A stretch of 8,927 bases of DNA from an uncultured Actinomycetes bacterium (GCA_903865885.1 CAIPLJ010000045.1:1-8927); one strand, 5' to 3'. Shown: positions 1 to 6,212, counted from the first letter of the stretch. Program-made: numbers and translations. Notes: generated by a model not told the origin, from the sequence alone.

Positions 1-27
1 GCGACGCTACGCACCGCTACCCTTGGG

Positions 28-51
28 GCGTTAAGGCTCGCGCCTTAGCGC
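28..51. other. GC-rich hairpin abutting tRNA-Ser
   Basis: Positions 28-37 (GCGTTAAGGC) pair with 42-51 (GCCTTAGCGC) to give a 10-bp stem with one G-U pair and a four-base loop (38-41). The stem ends one base before the 5' end of the tRNA. No T-tract follows on either strand, so it is not a standard intrinsic terminator. It could be the end of an upstream transcript, a processing signal for the tRNA precursor, or a dispersed repeat unit. The 27 bases to its left are too few to identify a gene. Confidence 0.55.
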
Positions 52-52
52 T

Positions 53-140
53 GGAGGATTCGCATAGCGGCCGAGTGCGCACGCTTGGAAAGCGTGTATA
101 GGGAAACCTATCGAGGGTTCAAATCCCTCATCCTCCGCCA
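53..140 (+). tRNA. tRNA-Ser (anticodon GGA)
   Basis: The sequence folds as a class II tRNA with a long variable arm. The 7-bp acceptor stem pairs GGAGGAT (53-59) with ATCCTCC (130-136), followed by discriminator G137 and an encoded CCA (138-140). The anticodon stem CACGC/GCGTG (80-84 and 92-96) closes the loop TTGGAAA, which puts anticodon GGA at 87-89, reading UCC and UCU. The variable arm is TATAGGGAAACCTATC. The T arm is GAGGG-TTCAAAT-CCCTC (113-129). A long variable arm plus GGA anticodon identifies serine. In many actinobacteria a tRNA-Ser gene lies close to tadA. Here tadA is about 6 kb away, with respiratory, dehydrogenase and transporter genes between. Confidence 0.97.
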
Positions 141-180
141 GCTTATTGCCCGGTTACTGAGGGTGAATAGAACTACTGCG

Positions 181-205
181 AGTGATCTCACTAGTTGTGT
201 ACGTT
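181..205 (+). promoter_or_regulatory. possible leaderless promoter with palindrome
   Basis: TACGTT (200-205) fits the TAnnnT pattern of a -10 box. It lies 7 nt before GTG 213, the spacing expected if transcription starts at the start codon. A small palindrome, AGTGA-TC-TCACT (181-192), sits just upstream where a -35/-10 spacer would be and could be an operator. No good -35 box is visible. This is a suggestion from spacing only. Confidence 0.22.
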
Positions 206-212
206 TCTTTGT

Positions 213-551
213 GTGAGCCAAAACCCAGACGACTTTCTTACTGAAGAGGACTTGGCGTGGGAACTTTCTTACTTTTCTCTAATGACAGAGTTGAAGAGAA
301 AGAATTCTTCGCGGTATGAGGATCTCGCTAGTCGATTATCCGTTGGCGGCGAAGAGATACTCGAATTACCAACTGGCGTTTACAAAATTTCAGTGGATAA
401 AAACGGATGTGGATACAGTTGCCGAGAAGCAGACGGGAAGAACTTTCAAAGATTGGGGTGGGTGAAACTCACGGACAATCCTGCAGAAAGAATCACTGCC
501 ATCACAGATGCATTGGCTGAGTGTGAAGCAAGAGCGCAGATCGACGCCTAG
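213..551 (+). CDS. hypothetical protein, small soluble
   Basis: I do not recognise this protein. It is about 112 residues from GTG 213, or 118 from TTG 195; an in-frame TAG at 192-194 bars anything longer. No Shine-Dalgarno sequence precedes either start. GTG 213 is preferred because a TAnnnT box lies 7 nt before it. The protein has no membrane segment or signal peptide. The N-terminal third is acidic and probably helical (FLTEEDLAWELSYFSLMTEL). The middle looks like beta strands (LELPTGVYKISVDKNGCGYS) with a CxxxC-like pair (GCGYSC). The C-terminus is helical (AERITAITDALAECEARA). It reads towards the cytochrome b operon and its TAG stop overlaps that operon's last stop within the palindrome CTAG. 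Coding looks plausible because the frame is open, but function is unknown. Confidence 0.6.
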   Translation: MSQNPDDFLTEEDLAWELSYFSLMTELKRKNSSRYEDLASRLSVGGEEILELPTGVYKISVDKNGCGYSCREADGKNFQRLGWVKLTDNPAERITAITDALAECEARAQIDA

Positions 552-1480
552 AGCTTCTTGCTGTACCAGCCTTTCCAGATGAGCCGATGAATTGGAATCT
601 TGTAAGGGATCTTTCGAATCACTGGCAGGACCGGTACGAGAGCCAATAAGAGAGTAAGCAAGCCCATCAGCAACATCACGATGGTGTCTGCGTTATCTGA
701 TGATTTAAATGGATCTACTTGATACCAGAATGAGAAGAGCCATAACCATGACTGACCTGGCCATGAACCAGTTTCATTCATGACGCCCCATTGTTCGCCA
801 CCAAGATGTTGTTCCTCTGCCTTCGCAGCAAAATAGCCTTCGCTATCTGCAAGGAATAAGAGTGGCTTGGTGAAGTTTGTTGGAAGTGTTGAATCACTTG
901 TTAAGAGCGAACCATCTAGTGCGCCACCCTTTGCCATATTAAGTAGCGAGGTAATAAGAGTTGGAACAGGTCCATATAGATTGCTTGGATCTGCTACAGC
1001 AGTTGCATCCGTTGCTTTACCCAGTGCATCCGCATAGGCAGTTGCCCATGCGGTTTGTTGGTTGGCAGTTGCCGCATTCCATGCAACGACTGCATCTTTA
1101 CCGGCGACATCGTTATAACTTGCAAGTGGGTCAAGAACAAATGATTTAGCTGGATTGATAGGGATACGAACTCCTGACCAATCTTGCAGCTTCAAAATTC
1201 CAAAGTGCTGGCCTGAAGCTGCCTTGTTATAGGGAGGGCCGTAACTTGCAGAAGTTGTTGTTCCGGCCAATTCGCCAGTTGCAGTTTGTGCAAAATCAAC
1301 TGGGTTTGTCTGTGCCCAGCTCTTGAGTGTTACTGCTTTTTCATCGGGAGAACTAAAGAGGAAGGAGAGTCCGCCAGCGAGTAAACCGATTACCAGAACT
1401 GCGACTGCCAACTCTTTAATGAGGTCGTAGGGACGTGTAGGTCCTGACCACTTAACGGAAGGATCAACTTTCATGGTCAT
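548..1480 (-). CDS. cytochrome b C-terminal/subunit IV-like membrane protein
   Basis: Second half of a split cytochrome b, last gene of a three-gene operon. The frame opens further upstream, but ATG 1480 lies one base after the stop of the haem subunit and has GGAAGGAAG ahead of it, giving 310 residues; ATG 1474 is also possible. Visible layout: a cytoplasmic N-terminus, one helix (about 22-42), a soluble region of about 195 residues, a Trp-rich hydrophobic stretch (about 240-255, GQSWLWLFSFWY), a final helix (266-288) and a basic tail. Motifs such as YGPPYN, GVRIPIN and YGPVPTL resemble, from memory, a conserved actinobacterial family found beside b6-like proteins. The PEWY motif of classical Qo sites is not seen, and the soluble insertion is much larger than in PetD. 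The assignment rests largely on context and remembered family pattern. Confidence 0.72.
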   Translation of the reverse strand: MTMKVDPSVKWSGPTRPYDLIKELAVAVLVIGLLAGGLSFLFSSPDEKAVTLKSWAQTNPVDFAQTATGELAGTTTSASYGPPYNKAASGQHFGILKLQDWSGVRIPINPAKSFVLDPLASYNDVAGKDAVVAWNAATANQQTAWATAYADALGKATDATAVADPSNLYGPVPTLITSLLNMAKGGALDGSLLTSDSTLPTNFTKPLLFLADSEGYFAAKAEEQHLGGEQWGVMNETGSWPGQSWLWLFSFWYQVDPFKSSDNADTIVMLLMGLLTLLLALVPVLPVIRKIPYKIPIHRLIWKGWYSKKL

Positions 1481-1481
1481 G

Positions 1482-2099
1482 TTATTTACTTCCTTCCAAA
1501 GTTGCATCGTTATCGATGGGAGGCACTACACCCTTACGGCGAATCAAAATAATGTGCCAGACAACGATTCCACCAAGAAGTAGTGGCAGAAGAGCTACGT
1601 GAAGCAAAATTGCTTGACCAGTATTGAGTGCATTAAAGAATGCACCGACACCAATCGAGTTAAATCCATCTTTTGCTTCAGTTGAAATCCACTGTGAATC
1701 AAAGTTTGTTTGAATGAGGTAACCGGTAAATGCAGTGATAAGTGAGGCCATAAAAGCGACAACACCAGATACCCAAGTTGCGATGCGCTTTCCGCGCCAT
1801 GCTGCCATCCAGAACTTGCCCCATAGGTGCACGACCATAAATACAAAGAAGAGTTCAACGCTCCACAAGTGCATCGAGTTAGCAAAGTGGCCGATGCTTG
1901 ATGTGTGCCACCAGGCAGGGCCTTCGAGGGTGAGCCATAAACCTGTCGCGAATAACATAACGAATGCAGCAATAGTTGCCACACCAAATATATAAATCCA
2001 ACTCGCTACATAGGCAGGTTGAGTATCGGGAAGTAAATCTTCTGGCTTATAACTTTCAAGAGTCGCTTTGCGAACTCGCGTTGTCCAGGATGTGCTCAT
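1482..2099 (-). CDS. cytochrome b6-like haem subunit (cytochrome b N-terminal domain)
   Basis: Diheme membrane subunit of a bc1/b6f-like complex that passes electrons between quinone and other carriers. The 205 residues hold four helices (about 31-55, 78-100, 108-130, 163-187). The haem ligand pairs are H77/H91 (13 residues between) and H167/H182 (14 between); the second spacing is that of b6 proteins, while mitochondrial-type cytochrome b has 13. The usual GYxLPWGQ motif after the third helix is replaced by GYLIQTNFDSQW. There is no cysteine, so no covalent haem c(i) attachment like that of cytochrome b6. AAGGGAG precedes the ATG, which overlaps the stop of the upstream small gene as ATGA, indicating translational coupling. 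No Rieske or cytochrome c gene is seen nearby. Confidence 0.9.
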   Translation of the reverse strand: MSTSWTTRVRKATLESYKPEDLLPDTQPAYVASWIYIFGVATIAAFVMLFATGLWLTLEGPAWWHTSSIGHFANSMHLWSVELFFVFMVVHLWGKFWMAAWRGKRIATWVSGVVAFMASLITAFTGYLIQTNFDSQWISTEAKDGFNSIGVGAFFNALNTGQAILLHVALLPLLLGGIVVWHIILIRRKGVVPPIDNDATLEGSK

Positions 2100-2257
2100 T
2101 TCTTATCTCCCTTTCCATGCGGAAATGGAAGAAAGAGGGCGAGAGTAAAAATTGCGACCATCACCAGAATGATCGTCGCGTTACCGGCCGAAATAGAAAA
2201 TGGGCCTACTGAATAATAATGAGCTGGGTGATCGAGATTAAATACTGCTAAATGCAT
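2096..2257 (-). CDS. 53-residue single-helix membrane protein, first gene of cytochrome b operon
   Basis: A short frame beginning MHLAVFNLDHPAHYYSVGPF and ending GKGDKK. It has one clear membrane helix (about residues 26-46, ATIILVMVAIFTLALFLPFP) between a His/Tyr-rich N-terminus (H2, H10, H13, Y14, Y15) and a short basic tail. AGGAG (2264-2268) sits 6 nt before the ATG, a near-ideal ribosome binding site. The TGA stop overlaps the ATG of the haem subunit by four bases (ATGA). A strong RBS, coupling and a neat helix make it a real gene despite its size. By position it could be a small structural or assembly subunit of the cytochrome complex, comparable in size to PetG/L/N of b6f. That role is inference. 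Confidence 0.82.
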   Translation of the reverse strand: MHLAVFNLDHPAHYYSVGPFSISAGNATIILVMVAIFTLALFLPFPHGKGDKK

Positions 2258-2270
2258 TGCGCTCTCCTGA

Positions 2271-2317
2271 CTTTTGCATCAGGGTACGCGCGTTGCTAAA
2301 GGTCAAAAATGCAAAAG
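2271..2317. repeat. 9-bp inverted repeat upstream of cytochrome b operon
   Basis: CTTTTGCAT (2271-2279) and ATGCAAAAG (2309-2317) are perfect inverted copies separated by 29 bases. They occupy most of the 78-bp gap between the dehydrogenase stop and the first cytochrome b operon gene; one arm lies just 5' of that gene's ribosome binding site. A weak -35-like TTGACC (minus strand, 2306-2301) sits between them, with TACCCT (2286-2281) as a poor -10 candidate at only 14 bp. The repeat could be a pair of regulator half-sites, or an AT-rich stem in mRNA. It lacks the GC stem and T-run of an intrinsic terminator. Confidence 0.45.
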
Positions 2318-2335
2318 AGTGGTGCTATCCCTCAA

Positions 2336-3754
2336 TTAAATTTCTACACCAATGTATTTAGTCTGCAAGAACTCGTGGACGCCAGCGAAACCGCCTTCGC
2401 GGCCAAGACCTGATTGCTTCACGCCACCGAATGGCGCAGCAGGATCTGAAAGGAGTCCGCGGTTAATGCCAACCATTCCAGCTTCAAGCCCTTCAGCAAA
2501 TCTGATTGCACGCTTAAGGTCTTCTGAATATACATAACTGATAAGTCCATATTCAGTGTCATTAGCAAGCGCGAGCGCTTCTTCATCAGTATCAAAGAGA
2601 ATAACGGGAGCAACAGGTCCGAAGACTTCATTGACAAGGAGTTCATCATCTTTTGAAACTTCAAGAACGGTGGCTGGATAGAAAGCACCAGTGCCTTCAG
2701 GAGTCGTTCCTCCAAGAAGAACTTTTGCACCACGACCTTTTGCTGCATCTACTAACTCTGCAATCTTATTTCGTTCCTTCATTGAAACGCTTGCGCCAAG
2801 TTGGGTTCCAGCTTCGCGACCAACACCCATCTTCAGTGCAGCCATTGCCTTTGTAAATTCTGCAATGAACTTGTCGCTGATAGAACGCGCAACATAGATG
2901 CGATTAGCTGCTGTGCATGCAGCTCCTCCGTTGCGCATCTTGGCCATCATCAAGCCCTTTACTGCTTCTTCAATATTTGCATCTTCAAGAACAACAAATG
3001 GAGCATTGCCGCCAAGTTCCATCGAACAACGAATTACCTGATCTGCTGCTTCCTTGAGAAGTATCTTTCCTACCTGAGTCGATCCAGTAAATGAAAGATT
3101 CTTCACTCGTGAATCGTGAAGTACTTTGCTAATTCCTGGACCTGACTGCGCAGGAAGAATTACATTGAGAACACCTTTAGGTAACCCACAACGCTCAAGA
3201 ATGTCGACGATGGCGAGCGCTGTTAGTGGAGTCTCTCCTGCTGGCTTCAAGATCATTGTGCAACCGGCAGCAACAGCTGGACCAATCTTTCGTGTTGCCA
3301 TACCTGCAGGGAAGTTCCATGGAGTAATAAGAAGTGAAACACCAATAGGTTGGTGAGTGACAAGAATGCGCTTATCCCCAGATGGTGACATACGGAAATC
3401 GCCAGAAATACGAACAGTCTCTTCAGCAAACCAACGGAAGAATTCGGCTGCATAATTCACTTCAGCCTTTGCGTCAGGAAGTGCCTTTCCATTCTCTTTC
3501 GAGATGAGTTCTGCCAAGTAATCAGCTTCGGCAATCATCATTTCAAATGCTTTGCGCAAAATTTCGCTGCGGACTCGTGGTGCAGTCTTTGCCCAAGAAG
3601 CTGCGGCGCGGTCAGCGGCGTCGATAGCTGCAAGGTTCTGTTCATCGCTCGATGTGGCCACTTTGGCGATTACCGAGCCGTCGCTGGGATCGATAACGTC
3701 TAAAGTTCCGGTGCCATCGAGCCATTGACCATCTATATATAACTGTGTGCGCAT
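2336..3754 (-). CDS. gabD: succinate-semialdehyde dehydrogenase (NAD(P)+), GabD-type
   Basis: Aldehyde dehydrogenase superfamily enzyme, 472 residues, close to the usual ~480 of GabD. It probably oxidises succinate semialdehyde to succinate in GABA or polyamine breakdown, in the cytoplasm. Visible motifs: TPWNFP (144-149, oxyanion N147), LKPAGETP (169-176, cofactor binding), FTGSTQVG (222-229), catalytic base E246 in ELGG, nucleophile C280 in GGAACTAANR, NEVFGP (375-380) and PFGGVKQSGLGREGG (441-455), the last being GabD-like. The usual second cysteine two residues after the nucleophile is alanine here (A282). The ATG at 3754 has no Shine-Dalgarno sequence; a promoter is placed for a leaderless message. 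No gabT or GABA transporter is seen nearby, so the exact aldehyde is inferred from sequence class. It is followed by a separate operon, not obviously co-transcribed. Confidence 0.85.
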   Translation of the reverse strand: MRTQLYIDGQWLDGTGTLDVIDPSDGSVIAKVATSSDEQNLAAIDAADRAAASWAKTAPRVRSEILRKAFEMMIAEADYLAELISKENGKALPDAKAEVNYAAEFFRWFAEETVRISGDFRMSPSGDKRILVTHQPIGVSLLITPWNFPAGMATRKIGPAVAAGCTMILKPAGETPLTALAIVDILERCGLPKGVLNVILPAQSGPGISKVLHDSRVKNLSFTGSTQVGKILLKEAADQVIRCSMELGGNAPFVVLEDANIEEAVKGLMMAKMRNGGAACTAANRIYVARSISDKFIAEFTKAMAALKMGVGREAGTQLGASVSMKERNKIAELVDAAKGRGAKVLLGGTTPEGTGAFYPATVLEVSKDDELLVNEVFGPVAPVILFDTDEEALALANDTEYGLISYVYSEDLKRAIRFAEGLEAGMVGINRGLLSDPAAPFGGVKQSGLGREGGFAGVHEFLQTKYIGVEI

Positions 3755-3760
3755 AAGATA

Positions 3761-3789
3761 AGCATACTTACGAAAAATCGATGGGTCAC
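3761..3789 (-). promoter_or_regulatory. promoter of the dehydrogenase gene, leaderless type
   Basis: On the minus strand GTGACC (3789-3784, four of six -35 bases) is followed after 17 bp by TATGCT (3766-3761, a TAnnnT -10 box). Only six bases then separate the -10 box from ATG 3754, so transcription should begin at or next to the start codon. No ribosome binding site is present, which fits a leaderless message. Confidence 0.5.
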
Positions 3790-3796
3790 CTAAAAT
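3768..3796 (+). promoter_or_regulatory. candidate promoter of the permease gene
   Basis: TTACGA (3768-3773) and TAAAAT (3791-3796) are 17 bp apart. The -10 box is good and the -35 weak. Transcription would begin near 3803, leaving about 58 nt of leader before GTG 3861. This argues against ATG 3795 as the start codon, because that ATG lies inside the -10 box. The site overlaps the divergent dehydrogenase promoter. Confidence 0.35.
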
Positions 3797-3860
3797 GGTT
3801 ACCTGCGCAGTGGTGATGCATTACCTGCAACGCCTAGATGCGATATTAGAGGGAGCGGCA

Positions 3861-6212
3861 GTGCCTAATTCTTGGAGCGATAATGCGCCTGTACCTCACG
3901 CACTTCAGGATCACGCTCACCTCAAGGACTCGTTCTCCTATCGGGTTAAGAAAAGATTCTTAGGCGAACCTCTCAACCGACATTCACTTTCTCATCAAAG
4001 ACTAAGCAAGAAATTTGCTCTTGGAATTCTCTCCTCAGATTGCATCTCCTCTTCCGCGTATGGATCAGAACAGATCCTTCTCGCTCTCCTACCTGCATTT
4101 GGACTTGCCGCTTTTAATATCTTGATGCCAATGACTGCAGTGGTTCTACTTGTCCTTGTCATTGTCACGATTTCGTATCGTGATGTTGTGCAGGTGTATA
4201 CAAAATCTGGTGGCGCGTACGTAGTATCTCGAGACAATTTAGGCCCAATTTTTTCTCAACTAGCCGCAGTCGCACTGATGATTGATTACACCGTTACCGT
4301 GGCTATCCAATCCTCAGCAGGTATCGATGCAATCATTTCAACATTTAATGGTCTGCATTCATATAAGTTATGGATGACCTTGGGCGTCATTGCGCTACTT
4401 ACCTATGGCAACCTGCGCGGTGTTAAAGAAGCTGGTGCTGCATTTGCACTGCCTACATATCTATTTGTGCTCTCACTCGTCACGGTCTTCGGAATGGGCA
4501 TCTATCGCATTGCAAATGGAACTCTTCCAAAGTTTGATCCATCAGCTCTCCATGGCGCCGTTGCGATTGGAGAGGCAAAGGGGCTACTCAACTTCGCAGC
4601 AATATTTATCCTCTTGCGCGCCTTTGCAAATGGTGGCTCATCACTTACTGGGCTTGAGGCGATTTCTGATGGAGTCTCGCTCTTCCGTGCTCCTGAAGGT
4701 GTAAATGCTCGTAAAACTCTAGTAATCATGTCTGCGATCTTGGGCTCACTTGTATTTGGTGTTTCATATTTTGCTCATCGCCTGTGGGCAACTCCGTACG
4801 AAACCGGCACTCCAACAGTTATTTCGCAGATTGCTAAAGCAACACTAGGTACAGGCACCTTTGGCAACATCGGGTTCTATGTTGTGCAAGCAGCAACGAT
4901 GTTAATTCTTATTACTGGTGCAAACACTGCGTTCTCTGGATTCCCTTATCTCGTGAACTTTGTTGCCAACGATGGATTCTTGCCACGCCAACTCAGCAAG
5001 CGTGGACACCGCTTGGCATTCTCCAACGGAATTATCGTCCTTGCACTTGGTGCTACTGCTTTGGTGCTAATTACCGGTGGCTCCGTTAACCACCTTGTAG
5101 CTTTTTATGCACTTGGAGTATTTACAGGTTTCGCACTTGTTGGTTTCGGAATGGGAAAGCGCGCGCTCAATCTCAAGGGTTCTGGATGGCTCTACAAAGT
5201 TATTGTGAATTGGTTATCAGGATTAGTCTCAGCAGTAATTATTGTGATCTTTGCAGTTGTGAAATTTACCGAAGGTGCTTGGGTGATAATTGTTATCACT
5301 CCAATCTTGGTCTTTGCACTCATTAGATTAAATAAGCAGTATCGACTCGAACAAGCAGCTCTAAAAATCAGTAAGGGTGCATCGCGAGCAACATCCATTT
5401 CCCGTCATGATGTTGCTGTCCTTGTAGATTCAGTTGACGTTGCAACTATTGGTTCTATTCGATACGCCCGAAGCCTCAAGCCACGCGATCTCACCGCTGT
5501 CCACTTTGTCATCGATGATGTGCGCGCAGAGGCAATCAAAGAAGCGTGGGCAGCAAATCCAGGTCTATCTGATGTTCCAATTGAATTTATTGATTGTCCA
5601 GATCGCCGAATTGCAAATGCAGCAGTTGATTATGCTATTCGCGCGACTGCATCGCCTGATGTTGAATTAACTCTTTTGCTTCCACGTCGCTCTTATTCAC
5701 GTTTCTTGGGAAGACTTCTTCACGATCAAACTGCTGAAGAAATCGCACGTCCAATCTCTCAACTTTCTCAAGTTGTTGCAACGATTGTTCCCTTTGATGT
5801 AGAAAAAATTATTACTGGAGAAACCCAATTAGTTCACCCTGAGACTTTCACGGCTGAGACAACCCAACAAGTCGTTAAACCACAGACCCGCCGCGTCAAC
5901 GAACCAGTTGTTCAAGGAACCACCGAGGTTTCTCACTACTCTGAAAATGTCATCCCTATCAATCAAGCAACATGGCGCGAACGTGCGCACGTGCGTGGCA
6001 CCGTTTCATCGATTCGCACTGCGCCATCAGGTGGAGCTCCTCGCGTAGAGGTAGAAGTGTGGGATGCGACCGGTGGAATTACATTGCAATTCTTAGGTCG
6101 TCGCGAATTAAAGGGTCTTGAAGTCGGCTCAACAATCTGCGCCGAAGGTATGGTGGGAGAAGAAGAAGGTGCGCTCACCATCTTCAATCCATCGTACGAA
6201 TTACTTATCTGA
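3861..6212 (+). CDS. KimA-like K+/APC-superfamily permease with UspA-like and OB-fold domains
   Basis: Twelve-helix transporter of the APC/KUP type with two cytoplasmic domains; 783 residues from GTG 3861, which has GAGGGAG five bases ahead. ATG 3795 in frame would add 22 residues. The membrane part (about 52-490) resembles Bacillus KimA (YdaO), a K+ importer: SSDCISSSAYGSEQI, KSGGAYVVSRDNLG, IDYTVTVAI, GNLRGVKEAG, LTGLEAISDG. Positions I recall as K+-coordinating in KimA are kept at D60, Y67, D142, T146, T263 and E266; the serine after T146 is Gln. Residues 516-643 form a UspA-like domain (VAVLVDSVD, LTLLLPRRSYSRFLGRLL); in KimA this domain binds c-di-AMP. After a polar linker, residues 705-783 form an OB-fold (VEVWDATGGITLQFLGRRE, IFNPSYELL) like the separate actinobacterial OB-fold protein Rv2694c. 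Transport of K+ rather than amino acids is inference. Confidence 0.85.
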   Translation: MPNSWSDNAPVPHALQDHAHLKDSFSYRVKKRFLGEPLNRHSLSHQRLSKKFALGILSSDCISSSAYGSEQILLALLPAFGLAAFNILMPMTAVVLLVLVIVTISYRDVVQVYTKSGGAYVVSRDNLGPIFSQLAAVALMIDYTVTVAIQSSAGIDAIISTFNGLHSYKLWMTLGVIALLTYGNLRGVKEAGAAFALPTYLFVLSLVTVFGMGIYRIANGTLPKFDPSALHGAVAIGEAKGLLNFAAIFILLRAFANGGSSLTGLEAISDGVSLFRAPEGVNARKTLVIMSAILGSLVFGVSYFAHRLWATPYETGTPTVISQIAKATLGTGTFGNIGFYVVQAATMLILITGANTAFSGFPYLVNFVANDGFLPRQLSKRGHRLAFSNGIIVLALGATALVLITGGSVNHLVAFYALGVFTGFALVGFGMGKRALNLKGSGWLYKVIVNWLSGLVSAVIIVIFAVVKFTEGAWVIIVITPILVFALIRLNKQYRLEQAALKISKGASRATSISRHDVAVLVDSVDVATIGSIRYARSLKPRDLTAVHFVIDDVRAEAIKEAWAANPGLSDVPIEFIDCPDRRIANAAVDYAIRATASPDVELTLLLPRRSYSRFLGRLLHDQTAEEIARPISQLSQVVATIVPFDVEKIITGETQLVHPETFTAETTQQVVKPQTRRVNEPVVQGTTEVSHYSENVIPINQATWRERAHVRGTVSSIRTAPSGGAPRVEVEVWDATGGITLQFLGRRELKGLEVGSTICAEGMVGEEEGALTIFNPSYELLI

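Noticed and set aside
1..52. End of an upstream gene, for example a frame ending at the TAA at 32-34
   Set aside because: Frames 1 and 2 both give short tails ending in this stretch, and there is too little sequence to choose one or name a gene.
141..194. Terminator after tRNA-Ser
   Set aside because: Only a weak CCC/GGG pairing is present and there is no T-run.
1595..1987. A 130-residue open frame on the minus strand inside the cytochrome b gene
   Set aside because: It lies wholly within the haem subunit gene in another frame, has no RBS, and its composition (rich in Ser, Leu, His, Cys) is that of a shadow frame.
2258..2335. Intrinsic terminator after the dehydrogenase gene
   Set aside because: The only inverted repeat is AT-rich with a 29-base loop and no GC stem followed by T-run.
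2419..2748. A 109-residue minus-strand frame inside the dehydrogenase gene
   Set aside because: It overlaps a gene with intact catalytic motifs and has no start signal of its own.
3795..3860. ATG 3795 as the permease start
   Set aside because: It sits inside a TAAAAT box and has no RBS. The added 22 residues precede the family core, whereas GTG 3861 has GAGGGAG at 5 nt. The longer form cannot be fully excluded.
3797..3860. c-di-AMP (ydaO-type) riboswitch ahead of the KimA-like gene
   Set aside because: The leader is only about 60 nt and no multi-stem structure of that class is visible.
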